NCBI GenBank assembly: GCA_958496175.1
Contig: OY292275.1
Coordinates: 47,011,701 to 47,075,700 of the forward strand
Reading direction: 5' to 3'
From: Sisyra terminalis
Lineage: Eukaryota > Arthropoda > Insecta > Neuroptera > Sisyridae
DNA: 64,000 nucleotides
The position numbers and the translations under genes were made by a program. Below the pieces are notes generated by a model, which saw only the letters and a list, made by a program, of their open reading frames with translations, was not told where the DNA came from and did no database searches. Each line of letters begins with the position of its first letter. The first letter of the stretch is position 1. Below, one piece after another: positions 45,596 through 58,254 of this stretch.

Positions 45596-45800
45596 GGCAA
45601 AGACAGAGAATAAAGATTGTAAACATATATATGCGAGTGAAATACAGTAATTGTTTCCTTGAAGTATCTGATTGTTGTTATGGTTTCAACTATCATTTTG
45701 ATTTCAGTCAATTGTCAGTTTTTGTCATTTTTCAGTTGTGTTAGTGTTAGGCTATAAATATTTCACGGGAAATTACTAGTTAGATAAACAATTATTGAAA
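45596..45800 (+). repeat. Dispersed repeat R2, copy 1 (sister at 58.3 kb)
   Basis: Shares with 58255-58480: GGCAAAGACAGAGAATAAAGATT / TGCAAAGAGAGAGAACAAAGATT, TTGTCAGTTTTTGTCATTTTTCAG / TTGCCAATTTTTGTCATTTGTCAG and TTTCACGGGAAATTACTAGTT. Same direction in both places. Confidence 0.65.
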
Positions 45801-47170
45801 AAGAGAGTGATTTTGTTAATAGAAGTACAATCTTACGTTTGGTATTTACTTATCTCTTTCCTCTGTCCATATAGTAGATTAAAGCATTTACAGTCAATAA
45901 ATTTTAAATGTAATCATAATCATTATAATCCGTTATTATTGCCTATACGATAGTTAAAAATCTATGCAGCGTCAACATTATCTACTAATTACTCATATAT
46001 TTCTTTCATTAAAAAAAATATGTTTTTGTAGAGGAAATAGTTATAGGCATTTGTTTGAAATTTAATTTAAGCAAATTTGACCCTGAAAAATGAAACCACA
46101 TATAGAAAAGAGGAACAACGGCTTAAATTCAAAATTCAAAAATCAAATTTAAAACAGCTCTTGCGATGATATTTTAAATATTTAGTTGAAAAGCGTCTTG
46201 AAGATTTTCCTACTGCAGCTTACAAGGGGCTTAAAACGTATTTTATTATACGTGTCACGGTGAGCCACACATCTGGTTTATATTATTTCAAAAGCGATTC
46301 AGACACAACAACGTTCCCGTCGTGATTTTCATATCATATTTCCCAGCAAAACACGTCCTGAATTATTTAGCGATCTCAATAGCGAGATGCCACAACAGCT
46401 CTCATCTTCACAATGTTCCACATACGATACACAGGAAGCAAATTTCGTTCGAATACAGAGCTGTAAATTTTGTGACGAACACAACAGCCTTTTGATAGAT
46501 GATGAATTTGTTGTTGCAACGATAATTGTCTAATAGTAGTGAGCTTGAAATACCCCGTGCGCACTAAGCTTTCTCAATTCATCAGGGCTTTGCTTTGAGC
46601 TTTCACAATTTAATCTAATTAGTCAGTGGCCGCTCTTTGGAACAATATTGTTTCAATCAATGAGTCACTTCAAATCAATGCTACTGCAACAATTCACATT
46701 ATGCATTCGTGACAAAGATAACGCCACTCGGTTTTGCTGAATTCAAGGAAATTGTATCGATAGAGAGTTATTTCAATATTGAGTAGTTTTCGGGGAAACC
46801 AACTCAATCAATACCGACGAGAGTCAATCTCAATTAAAGCCACAATATCATAAACTCGGCTATTTTAATCGTTTAATTAAACGCTTTGAAATGTTGAATT
46901 AATCCAAATTGTTTAGTTCGGTTTGACAGTATCAACTCTATTGAGAATAAACTAAAGGTGGATATTTGAAAACGATTTGGTCATATTATAGCGACATAAT
47001 TCCAGCAGAGTAATTTAAGTATTATTTTTGATGCAAAATTTTACCCTGAAAAACAGTTTATTTGAAGTGGGACACAATTTAAATATTTCGTTTCCTTATT
47101 TTTACTCTGAAGCTTTCAAACACTAATTTTGTATAGGCGATATTTTTGAGGAAATAAAGAAATTTGTTTT
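45801..47170. other. Repeat-poor stretch, nothing recognised
   Basis: Composition is somewhat more balanced at 46250-46900, again resembling single-copy intron DNA. A minus frame at 46376-46564 has no domain. Confidence 0.45.
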
Positions 47171-47245
47171 TGTAATTTCTAGATTTTATTGCAATTTCTA
47201 CATTTTATTGTAATTTCTAGATTTTATTGCAATTCCTAGAAATTT
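47171..47245. repeat. Tandem repeat, 19-bp unit, four copies
   Basis: TGTAATTTCTAGATTTTAT, TGCAATTTCTACATTTTAT, TGTAATTTCTAGATTTTAT and a worn TGCAATTCCTAGAAATTTA follow head to tail. Units 1 and 3 are identical while 2 shares the TGCAA start with 4, which suggests duplication of a 38-bp dimer. Confidence 0.88.
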
Positions 47246-47433
47246 AATGTGCGTATTTTATTATTAGAAAGCATTGATAGGAATAACAATAGAAATAACC
47301 ACTCAAAGAATATGCACTTCCCAATTACTTCTCTACATTTCCTGTAAATCAATATTAATAATTTCTTTGAATAAATCTCTAATACCTTTTGTGTTTCGAA
47401 CAACTACTACTGCTTTTATATAAGTAACAATAG

Positions 47434-47611
47434 AAGTGGTCCTTAACCAGGGTTCAATCGAACCCCAAGGGTTTGATGAATTAGTCTTGTGGGTTCGGCG
47501 AGGTTCATGGTTTTGTTTATTTTGTGCATTTTGTTTATTTCTCATTACGATGGGTTTGGTAAATGCGTATATTAAACTGGTCAGTACCTACAACGTGGTT
47601 GAGAACCACTG
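47434..47611. mobile_element. hAT miniature element, 178 bp
   Basis: The right end, read inward, is CAGTGGTTCTCAACCACGTT, the well-known hAT/Charlie-type terminus; the left end is (A)AGTGGTCCTTAACCAGGGTT. Flanking 8-mers AACAATAG (47426-47433) and AACTAAAG (47612-47619) agree at six of eight positions, as expected for an old hAT target duplication. The interior has GGTTCAATCGAACCCC, a small inverted repeat. No transposase; the frame at 47333-47545 is incidental. Confidence 0.8.
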
Positions 47612-47619
47612 AACTAAAG

Positions 47620-50600
47620 GAACTAGTGAACTTCGTACCACCAAAAATTGATTCATTGGTTTTGGATTACCTATTGCATTTTTAATAACCAATATGAACA
47701 TTAATATGTACTTAGCCTAAATTAAAACAAATTTAGTGTGTTTTCAAAAGAACATTTCTATTTATATGAGTTTATTTTTATTTATAATCAATTTAACGAA
47801 TTAATACGTTTACGTATGCATACTTTTATAAAGTTTCAATTATTCATGAGTTTTTAGAGATACTGCTTACATAAATATTTGTAAGTAAATATTTTGATAT
47901 TTGACCTCAAAACACCTTTGGTAGCCTATGTTTTTGTATAAGCACAATGGCGTAATGATTATTTTTTACAGTTATTCTAATGTACTACAATATCCCGATT
48001 CAGTTCTGCTAACTTTTTAAATCCTTTTTGTACAATAATTAGAGTAAACCAGAGTATTTTAGTAGTTGCAAAATGTAAACTACATTGTGAGTTACTTTTG
48101 ATATACTTTTGTTTCCTTTGGAATGCCATTCATTTCTTTGCACATTAATTGATCATTTTTCAGGTTTTGAGATGTTGAATGAAGCCCAGCCATGTTTCTT
48201 TTGTTAATTTGTCAACTCTATAGTTCCATATATGTTCTTATTTAAATAATTTATACCCATTCGTTGCTCTAAGCACTTGTACGTAAATGTACGCATTTAT
48301 TGCAAAACAAATATTCCTGGTATCTAATCACCATTTTGCTCACAACCTCGCAAATATCAGAATGAAAAATTAGCTGATTTTTATTTTATTGACGTTTGTA
48401 CCAGAACGTACATTTAAATACAATAAAATCCCAATTGTTAATTGTCCAATATAAAAAAATATATTCTTGGAAGTCTACCACAGTGACATGCACATGCATA
48501 GAAGAATTCTATACATAAAGAAAATGCATATAAGAAAACGTAAATTGTTGAAATAACTTGAATATAATAAATAATCAATAACATTTTCAAAATACAACAA
48601 GATAAAAAGCGCAGTTCATAGTCTTCAAAATTAATAAAATTTTGTTTGCTCTTCAAACCTTACAAAAAACAACCTATACCGATTAGGCCAACTAAATTTT
48701 AAAGCTTGAATTTTCCTCAACTTTCTTTTGTCAATCAATGGGAAATTATTTATAGAAGCTTTTTCGTGAAAATATAGTTTAATAGTAGTTAGTTAATGGC
48801 AAAAATTTAGTCAAAAAGTTAATGATATAGTTAAACATTCATATAATAGGGCGATAAAATTAAGTAACGATATAAAATCGAAAATGCAAACATTTTTAAA
48901 AAAAAAAAAAAAAAATTAAATAGATACCTATATCAAATTTAAAAATTTATAGAGGAAAAAGATAATTTTCACAAGCGATGAAAATGTATGTGGGATAATT
49001 CTATGTAAAGTTGTATTGGAAATTGGAAAAATGAGCTGAAATAGATACAAGCTAAGAAAAACAAATAACTTTAAAACTCTTTTTCTTCTGAAAATGAATT
49101 TTAACTATACCATTTACTGATTATTACAATTTTTGTAGTTACTTTCTCTAATAACTGCCTACTTAACCATTTGGTTTCAATTGAAATAGATTCTTTTCAA
49201 ACTTCTGCCAATAATTTCTCATAGATTTGCGAAATAAAATTTTGGCAAATTAAAAGTTTCAAATTTTGTTGAATAATCGGTAAAAATTTGTTCTACCTTT
49301 TTTATAACATATCTAAGTAAAAAATGGGAAAAAAACTTATTAAAATTGCATTAGACGTTAAGAAGGAATACCAGGAGACAACGTGAATACACAATAAAAT
49401 GTTTGTTGTAAAACATAAATACGAAAACATCATAGATAAAATATTATTACCATTTTTATATAGATCTCGATAAAATCCACTTATAAAAACGTATACTAAA
49501 TTGTGATTCATTCGTTTTTCGAGTTCATATCTCTATAAACCTGAATACCCATATCCATCCCCATTTCGTCTCCAAATGTCAAGCAGCTAAGTCAATTTTA
49601 TGCATTGCAAGTACTTAGTAAAATATGAAATCCGATGGAAAATACATTTTCCGAACTCTTTCATAACTGCAACAAATTTTGCGACATGCGGCTTCTGCAA
49701 ACCATAAAACTCGTATTCGTAGGGGAAATGTATTCAAAATAAACTGATTTTCTGCTTTTAAACTTCATAAAACCGTGTTGTGCCAAACAAAACTTTCTGT
49801 GCAACATTTTCGCTTAGTAAATATTGCTGAAATTTCAAATATTTGAAACTCTTACAAGTCCATAACAAAATCCGATGCATATTGTGTTGAAAAAATAATC
49901 TCTTAAAAGTTGATATTACAAACAAATTTAAACTTTTATATTTTCCTGTACACCTTAAATTTTACTATTTGCTAACATTTTTATAACGATTCCAAAATAA
50001 ACATATTGAGAGCCATGTCAAACGCAACTATTACCGTTTTTGAGAAGAGCCAAATTATCGCCGTTAAAACGTCATAAAGTTGACAATATACCGTTACTGG
50101 AAAAAAAAACAAGGAAATTGAAAGTATTTAAAGCAAAATTGCACCGCATTGATTTTTATTATCGCTAAATTCTGATGACGTCGTCGCAATTGATTCGAGC
50201 GAACATTTCTTCAAACGACGAGTGATTAAATGTAATCTCTTTTGATAATCTAACACTGAACACTTTTTTCTTTTCTCAAATTTCCTCAACTTGGCACAAT
50301 GCTTTTTAAGAAAGGAAAAAAAAGCGATCATCATTTAACGTGGCATAATTAAAAAGCGCATCTCGTTAATTGGTGAGTGGGGACCTCTGAATCTCAAATC
50401 TCTCATCAACGCTTTGTTGATTAGAAAAATAATTGTTTCATTAAATATAATCAAAGCAAAGCACTTTGAGAATGTCATTTGAGGAATCTTTGGAGAGTTT
50501 TTATCATGAAATTTTCTAAATAAAATAACATATTTCTACGGATCCATATAATGGTAAGATCACTGCCCTTTATGTCAATAGTATTCGGTTCGAAATTTGC

Positions 50601-50927
50601 GGAATACTGAACATTTAATTATCAGAATTATGTTTAATGAAGTCCAAAAATTAACCAAAGCCTTGAATTTGAAATAAAAGTTAATGAATATTGATTAAGT
50701 TACGAAAAATACAGACAATTTTCTTTGAACATGTTATTTTGTTTTTGATTTTAACTTTGAAGTACCTAAATGTTTTAATGCCAGTTTCTGGACGCTGGCG
50801 TATATGATTAAGTCGCTCCATCGGGAAATTCTTATTTTTTGTTATTCTAAAATTTCGGAATTGTGTATGAAAAGCTAGAAACAATTGTTTAGAAATGGTT
50901 TAAATCTGTATAAGATTTACGTATTAG
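47620..50927. other. AT-rich stretch, nothing recognised
   Basis: A 17-base A run is at 48898-48915. TTGTACGTAAATGTACGC at 48278-48295 is a partial palindrome. Minus frames at 48438-48656, 49302-49511, 50128-50334 and 50681-50884 have no recognisable domains and have biased F/I/K/Y composition. Confidence 0.5.
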
Positions 50928-51425
50928 TATGTCGCGATTGACTTATATTGACGTAGTCTATGTGGAAATGGGGACAGGGTATGAAATTCATGCTATGATT
51001 TTCATTGTTTTAGGTCTAAATCGATATGTAATATAAAGGATGAGTCTGGATGTAGTAGACCAAAAAGTTTAGCAGTGTTTTATATTATTTATTGCAATTT
51101 GCAACGTTTCGTGGGTGAGATTCCAGCTTCATCAGGCAACCTATGAGTTTGCTGTTAATTGTTATTTATAAAGATCTATTAATATTAAGATTTTTTAACC
51201 ATAGCTACTGATAATTGATACGTCAGTACTTAATTTCAACTCTTATTTGTTTCACTAGAAGTTCAATGTAAAAACGTTACAAATTGCAATAAATAAAATA
51301 AAACACTGCTAACTTTTTTGGTCTACTACATCCTGACTGATCCTTTATATTCATGCTATGTTTATATACACTATGATTAAGTATATTATGTTGTGCATTC
51401 CAGCAAAGTATGGGTAGAATATTAA
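50928..51425. repeat. Dispersed repeat R1, second interrupted copy
   Basis: The left part, TATGTCGCGATTGACTTATA...GACGTAGTC (50929-50960), and the right part, ACTATGATTAAGTATATTATGTTGTGCATTCCAGCAAAG (51370-51408), match the R1 copy at 44.5-45.2 kb. Between them sits the inverted-repeat element 51031-51350, unrelated to the one in the other copy. Confidence 0.6.
51031..51350. mobile_element. Inverted-repeat element, 320 bp, inside R1
   Basis: Left ATATAAAGGATGAGTCTGGA and TGTAGTAGACCAAAAAGTTT, then AGCAGTGTTTTATATTATTT and ATTGCAATTTGCAACGTTT; the right arm carries their reverse complements with few changes. Arms are about 85 bp. Next to the left arm the phrase AACGTTTCGTGGGTGAGATT and CCAGCTTCATCAGGCAACCT occurs, a combination I associate with repeated sequences in several animal genomes. 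Superfamily undetermined. Confidence 0.78.
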
Positions 51426-54139
51426 AAGATATGTTATATATAAGTAAATATTGGGGTACACTTGGCTAATAGATTTAATTATTGCAATAATAATGCCATA
51501 TATTACCTACAATTAAATAGCATAAAGGTTTTTTATAGTAAAAAATTGGAATCATTTTGTATAATAAATTTAGAAACAATCGTTTTTATTTTTTTCAACT
51601 AAAATGCATTTTGGAGAGCAATATAAAACAGTTTTTGATGATCTGATTTAACCCTATATAAACCTCTATTGTGAGACCCTTTAAGGGGCTAAATGGAGTT
51701 GGGAAAAAACGGCTTGTTTTCAACAATTTTTTTTTCATATAAAAAAAATTTTTATTTAAACTTTTTACATTCATAAACATTCACATTTGACAAAGAATTT
51801 CTGAAATTTTCGAGAAAAATCTTTAAGACTCCGCCATTGCAACGTCATTTCCGGTAACTCTTCGGAAAAAAGGTGTATCCGTACAATTCATAACAGGATA
51901 AGCCAAAGTGAAAAAAAGTTAAGAGCATAAACTAGAACTTGGACGAAGGAAGAGAAAAAAGTAAAAGTTGAATTTTAGGTCTGCTTTTCTACAAAAACAT
52001 GCATATTTTGGTAAAATTTCACCATTTTTTTTTAAAAATATTATTTAAAAAAAATTCTTCGTGTAAGTTCTTGTGAACTGTATCTCGAAGACGTGTATAA
52101 AATGTCATCAAAATCGGTTGAGTAGTTTTCGAGTAATCTTGACAACCGACTTTGAAAAACCAGTTTCGAGAAAAACGGGACAATACTCGAAACATAACGG
52201 GACAAAACGGACTATTAATTTGATCAACTTGAAAATTTAGAACTTTATTTTTGTTATATTGTAGAAATTAATAAGACAAAAAAAATCGATCTTGGTTAAC
52301 CGTGAAGCCCATGTTACTCCTTAATGCATAAGATCTTTAGGATCTTATAGCACCTTAAAAGTCCTAATGATGATCTTAAGGGTAATATTCTAATAATGTA
52401 AAATTGGAGTAAATAATAGATATAAAAATATATATTCCTTACAAAGACATAGTCACACACAAAAACTGCCGAAAACCCATTTTTTTTTCTAGAAAATCGG
52501 CATCTAATCTTCTATTTGGTCGTTATGTTTTTGTATAGACATCAAATAAAACTTAAACGAAATGCATTTCAATATCAAGGGTATAATGAGGTATTTCATA
52601 ATTATTTTTAAATCAATGTACCTGCTTTGACTTTTGGATTCATCTCCTTTAAAGAAAACGAGGAAGAAAATAATATAAATTTAAATTACTGATTTCAATA
52701 GGTTGTAAATATGCCTTATGATACCTTAGAATATAAATAGTATTTCCGGTTTTTAATTATTTTTTTTTTGATCAAACCAAAATCAAAAATAGATAAGATT
52801 ATTAGAGCATATTGTAAAATAAATTATCGAAAGGATAAACTATATTTACCTTTGAAAAAGGTAAAATACAAAGTTAGTGAAAAACGGCTTTTAAATTAAT
52901 GTAAATAAAAAATGTTTAATTACTTACCAACTTGATACGTCTGAACCAAGAAAATTTTTCATCTTATGCAGACACTCCATGTAAATTGATTTTTCACTCA
53001 GTCTTGTTTTAATTTTTCCTGTTTAATTTGTTCCGTATTAACTTGCAGTCGAATCAGGAAGCCAGTAGCAAAGTAATAACGGAAGGAAGTATCGCAACTT
53101 TTTTTAATTAAATTAGATAATTAGTTGCTTGGCGCGTAAACAAGTAGCAAATAAAATTTATTGACAGAATAAAGTTAATTTCTTGTTTCCAAACTCTTAT
53201 TCGTAAATAACTTCATAACTATTTTCCTTTGAAAATTAAATTCTTGCTCCATAAAGCATGGTTCCTCTTCCATCCGTCCATTCATAATATTTCAAATAAT
53301 TTACACTATTTATTTGATCTTCTACCATCATAAAGCTTTTCAAATAAATTCTAAGATAGTTTGATGTTTTCTTTTTAATTTATTCTCGATTACGTCCATT
53401 AATGTTTTTATTTATTTGGACAGTGAGAATCTTATTTATGGTGGAATACGAAAGGGAATTTGGATTTCACTGAAAAAAAAGTAAACTTTAATTTTTAATA
53501 AACACACATTATGTTCCCGTTATGTTCGTAATAGTCACAGTAAGTCGGACAAATATTCTAAATATTTTAAAGCTTTGTAAGTACCAGGGGAGTGACACTA
53601 TATTTTATATATAACACATACATAACATTATTTATTAAGAGGTGAGAACTCGGAAAATACAACAAACTTTTATTGATCAACAAATTGCCGTTTTATATAC
53701 TCAATGTTAAAAATGTAGATCAGTTTATTTTTCCGTAGTTCCCCTGAGATAAATGACAAAGAGATTTATAAACTGTTGCAAAAATTTTTGAAAACAATTC
53801 TACAGACTTCATTATTAAAGCCACGAAGAATAAATGATAGAAGGACAAACGGTGTATTGCAAAGTTGTCCACAAAATGAGGGCATAGGGCAGAGGACTCT
53901 TGTGTCATTATTATACAAGTATCACATAAACGTTAGAAACATTTTCATATAATTCACAAGAGATTAATTGTTTCATTGGAAAATTGTTTTCTAAACATAA
54001 GGAAAATAAATAATAATGATTTAATAATATATTAAAGTGTATGAGAAACATGAATTTTAGACAGCTTTGGCTTCAGTTTGAATAACAATACTAAAAAAAA
54101 GCTCAATACGTTAAGTTGGTAAAGTTTCTTAAAATAATA
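51426..54139. other. AT-rich stretch with one repeat tail
   Basis: Apart from the RTE-like tail at 52060-52150, nothing is recognised. Minus frames at 51595-51780 and 53720-53908 have no domain. Confidence 0.45.
52060..52150 (+). repeat. Possible RTE-like repeat tail
   Basis: ACTGTATCTCGAAGACGTGT, then AAAATGTCATCAAAATCGGT and TGAGTAGTTTTCGAGTAATC resembles the 3' phrase 'CATCAAAATCGGTTCAGTAGTTTTTGAG' of insect interspersed repeats. No simple tandem tail follows, so it is a weak call. Confidence 0.4.
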
Positions 54140-54144
54140 TAAAA

Positions 54145-54246
54145 GAAGGTATTCCAATCCTGCAATACATGATGGGAAATGTGTCAAGATGTGATGCTGC
54201 AGCTTGATATATTTCCCACTATGCATTGCAGGATTGGAGTACCTTA
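54145..54246. mobile_element. Miniature inverted-repeat element, about 100 bp
   Basis: Left AAGGTATTCCAATCCTGCAA and TACATGATGGGAAATGTGTC; the right arm is the reverse complement (TTGCAGGATTGGAGTACCTT). Arms are about 43 bp around a short loop, AGATGTGATGCTGCAG. Weaker symmetry extends to about 54130-54259. It would fold into a long near-perfect hairpin if transcribed. Confidence 0.8.
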
Positions 54247-54259
54247 TTTAATATAACCT

Positions 54260-54890
54260 TAAAGTCTCTTACCGATAATGCGCTGGTAGTGGCCGAAAAA
54301 ATAACTAAACCATGTCTGAATTTTAGAGAACTCCAGAACTAACAAATTGCCTATCTCGTTCGTTGGCCTGTTATTTATTCTCCATAATCAAAACGTTCAA
54401 TGAAGCTTTTTTTCTATATTTTACTAAAACCAATTAATTTTATATAACATTTAAATTTTGTTTTTAAATCCTCCATTTTCATTATACCGTCCAAATATTT
54501 TAATTCCATTGGCAATAATGTTATAGGAGCAGAATTTTATAAGTATATAAATACAAATTTCTTTTAAATAGTTAAACGTTATGTAATACTGATAAAAATA
54601 CTGGAAAAACTTAACTTAAAATATTTCTGTATTCATACTTCGGCTAAATATGCATTTTTAATGGCAAAGCAGCAATTAAGGAAGAAAAACTACATTCAAG
54701 TACCCTTGTCTATATGACTCCGTCTCAAACGCCCGAACTACAATGACTTCTGTGGGGAGAGATTGAGATGAAAATTTAAAGTACATAAAATATCCAAGAA
54801 ATTATGTAGAAAAAGACGAGGAAAAAATGGTGATTTGTGCACTGTAATATCGAAGAACAAATTTGTCAAAAATTAGAAAGTTTTAATAAT
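54260..54890. other. AT-rich spacer
   Basis: Nothing recognised. Confidence 0.5.
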
Positions 54891-55036
54891 GCAGAATATT
54901 AGCTGGTAAATACAAGATTTCCTTTATCGGACAAAACAGATCAATACGGATAGTAATAAGGATTCAAAATATTAGCAAATAAATACAAGACTTTTGTTAG
55001 AGGACAAAACAGAACAGTACGAGTAGAACTCAAAGT
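54891..55036 (+). repeat. Tandem duplication, period 73 bp
   Basis: AATATTAGCTGGTAAATACA and AATATTAGCAAATAAATACA start the two units at 54895 and 54968; both go on with AGA-TTT, GGACAAAACAGA and ACGGATAG / ACGAGTAG. Confidence 0.75.
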
Positions 55037-55646
55037 AGGCATGTTTTGTACTTGAAAACTAACGTTTTAAAATATTTCACTTGGAATTAATATATAATGA
55101 AAAAAGGTTACTATATTGAACTCAAATGAAAGATAAACGATATGTTGTTTTGTCATAAACTTGGAACTTAATATAGTGCTTGAATCAAAAAACACCGAAA
55201 ACTTTTTTTAGGATTTCCCTGGATATTACCAAATGAAAACAAGCAGGTCACAAACAAACCCGTAGATAAAAAAGCTCTGAATAAGGAAAAAAGTACATAT
55301 ATGTTAAGAAGATATTTCAACCTCTCTCTTTAGTTAATGGCTTATCAATTGCTAGGTACAAATAAAGACGCGGAAATCAATAAAAATTTTGTAACACCAA
55401 ACTATTAGGACTTTAAAGGCAATACTAAAATTGCAAATAACCTTTAAACTCTTTAAGGGGTGGGTTACAATGATATATTTTTTTCTTAAGATTTTACACC
55501 TAAGCGTTTATAAGTACAATGCCTTAAAGATATCATAAAATGAAATAAGTACCTCTAATTGAGAAATAAAATACTGAAACAAAACATTTCTTCAAATTTG
55601 ATGTTGCAGTAATCAAAAGGTTAAAGTTTCCATACTTTATTTCTCA
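55037..55646. other. AT-rich spacer
   Basis: Nothing recognised. Confidence 0.5.
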
Positions 55647-55800
55647 TAGGGCCATTCATAAATTACATAAGAGGGAGAAGGGTAAATTAATTTATTTCTC
55701 TAATTTTTACTTATACAAAGAGCCTTTATTATAATTGTTATAAAGGGGAAAAGAAAGGTCCAAAAACAACAAAATTTGCCTAATGTGATTTATGAACAAG
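55647..55800. mobile_element. Short inverted-repeat element with CCATTCATAAATTAC end
   Basis: The left end GGGCCATTCATAAATTACAT (after TA at 55647-55648) faces TGTGATTTATGAACAAG at the right. GGGCCATTCATAAATTACGT-type ends are widespread in insect miniature elements. The arms are short and diverged, and the right border is approximate. Confidence 0.5.
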
Positions 55801-57069
55801 TTTTAGTCTTTTATCAGAAGATATCTAGCAAAAGTTTAATCAGTTATATGTTGAAACTTTATTAAAAAAAATAAAATATATATTTTTTTAAAACAAACCA
55901 TGAAATTCCAAAATTGATAATGCAATCTTATTTATTATTTTTAATCTTTAGTTTTCGTCAGTAAAAAAAGTTTTTTTTTCCAACATTTAACCACCAACAG
56001 TTGGTACAGATTTCGTCGAAAATTACATTATATTTTATTATAACATCGAACGTTCGACCAAATAACTTTAGATAATAACCATAAGACCAAATAACTATAC
56101 CATTTAAGTCTTCAATTCTTTTTATGTTTTTCAATCTTGGTTGTTATATTGCAAAAAAAAGCTCTCTGGTTCATGTAACTTTTGATCAAAGTCGAGCTTT
56201 TTATCTCTTTAACATTGTCGGTGATGTTTGCTTTGGTTTATTAATTATAAATTTCTAAACAAACTGATTGATAGTATGTGAGTATGTAATGATGTTTGTC
56301 AGACATAATTGAATGGTATTTATTGATTGAAATGCCTTCATACTTTCATATCTCTCGTGTTTTCAAACAGGATGTGGCATCGATACGAGGGAAAATTGAA
56401 TTACAAGCAATTGAGTTTCGCAACATAAATTTTTCAAAAAAAAAACTATAACATTTTCCATTATATTTAAATGTTTCAATGAAAACGTGTGAACTTTTAT
56501 GTGGAGAATCTCAAGATATTTGCCACCCAATTTCAATAACAATTGGGAATTGGAATCTTTTTTCAAGTCGTTTCGTTTTTATGAATTTTGAAAGCTATTT
56601 CAGTGGGAAATGTTTTCGATATTTCAATATTTTCAATAATTATGGCCAGCGTGTGGTATTGATTGCTGGTGGATTTTCTTTTTCGAACGAAAGAGGATGA
56701 CATGAAGGTTAAGTTTTGTTTGAAAAAGAGTGATACAACCCATAACCCAAATATGTCGACACTTTAATAAATGATTTGGCTGAAGTAATCATGAAATTGA
56801 ATTTTGTATCGAAATCTTTAAGTTGACAGAAACTGGTTGTTAGAAAACAGAGCTTCTAAAGCTTTTTTTTTGTTTAGTAAAAATAATTATTTTTTCCAAA
56901 ATAAGAATTTTATCTTTTCTCATAACAAATGGTGATTATTACTAATTCCAGAAGAAGCATTAGTCACTTTTGGGTACTAGTTTTATACAACCTAACTTTA
57001 AGTTGTTCATTAAATTGGTTGTAATTTTCAAGAATTGGAGTTGACTAGAAAAACAAAATGCTAAGCACA
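55801..57069. other. AT-rich stretch, nothing recognised
   Basis: Overlapping frames 56363-56566 (minus) and 56479-56700 (plus) are mutual shadows without domains. Confidence 0.5.
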
Positions 57070-57565
57070 AATGAATTCTCCAAATATGAGCAATTATATT
57101 GCCAAAATATAGAATGAAAAACAATATGAGTTGTTTCTTGTAGATATTGGCATATTGGTCTACATTTATACAAAGATCTAAATGGTATGAGTTTTGGTGT
57201 AAAGTAATATCAGGTCTTGTAATATTAACCTAAAATGCTACCAACTTCACAAATATTTAAATCAATATGTATTCCGTGTCAATAGCCAACATGTAGAAGG
57301 ATTACCCCGATTACCAACTAAAGAATTTTTCAAATTGGGATATTGGATTGTCAAATTATAGAAAGAAAACTTTGTATTACTTCTAGAACCTATTGACATA
57401 AATTAGTCTATATTTATGCAAAGACCTAAGTGGTATCAATTTCGGTGGAGAGTAATATTTGATCTTGAAATAATGACCCAAAATGTTACCAACTTCACAA
57501 ATGTTTTAACTAATATGTATTCCATAACAACAGCCAATAAGTTGAAGAGTTGCAACATAAGGAAG
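57070..57565 (+). repeat. Tandem duplication, period 248 bp
   Basis: Landmarks recur 248 bases apart: TTGCCAAAATATAGAATGAAAA / TTGTCAAATTATAGAAAGAAAA as near-copies, TTATACAAAGATCTAAATGG / TTATGCAAAGACCTAAGTGG, CTACCAACTTCACAAATATT / TTACCAACTTCACAAATGTT and AATATGTATTCC in both. Direct orientation, roughly 75-80 percent alike by eye, no coding sequence. Confidence 0.85.
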
Positions 57566-58254
57566 TGATAATCAAAATAGATTTGTGCAAAGGAGACCAA
57601 TCATATAAAAAATACCACCAGTACGAAAGCTGGAAAAAGAATCGATTAAAGGTAACGGTTGATAAATGAAACCCTAATAAAAATAGAAATTTAATAACAG
57701 GATAATGATGGAATATGGAATGTATTTGGGTTATATTACAAAATGGTTAAATAGAACTATGGATTTAAGGCTTTTAAATACAACTAGAGACTAACAAAAA
57801 ACGGTTAATCATCAAAGAAAGAGGCCAAAGTGCGATCATATTTAAAAAAAGGCTAATATATCATTAAATGATGTCATAAAAGAAAAACTGTAATATGTGA
57901 TTCAGGAAAAAATTAGAATGAACTTAAAATTTTTAGAAATTTTTCTACTACCAGGACATGAATGGTCTTACCGGAGGTAGGCAGTTTTGGAAGAATGAGT
58001 CCTATCACTTGGGAAATGAAACCTTGTGTATAGCAGAAAATAGTTACAATTGGTCAATTATTAATTCTAGCAAACTGTTTTTTTCATCATTTCTTAGATA
58101 CTTTGTATGAAATATTTTGTCCATATTTTCCATTATCTACAATATTATTTTTCCATAACATTAGGTATATATCAAATTACAGAAAACAAATATCCTTCTA
58201 ATTTCACGTGTATTATAATAATAATAGGCAATCATATGTTGGTATAAACTATAA
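57566..58254. other. AT-rich spacer
   Basis: Nothing recognised. Confidence 0.5.

Noticed and set aside
57070..57565. CRISPR-like direct repeats
   Set aside because: Only two long diverged copies with no spacer pattern; ordinary tandem duplication in a eukaryotic genome.
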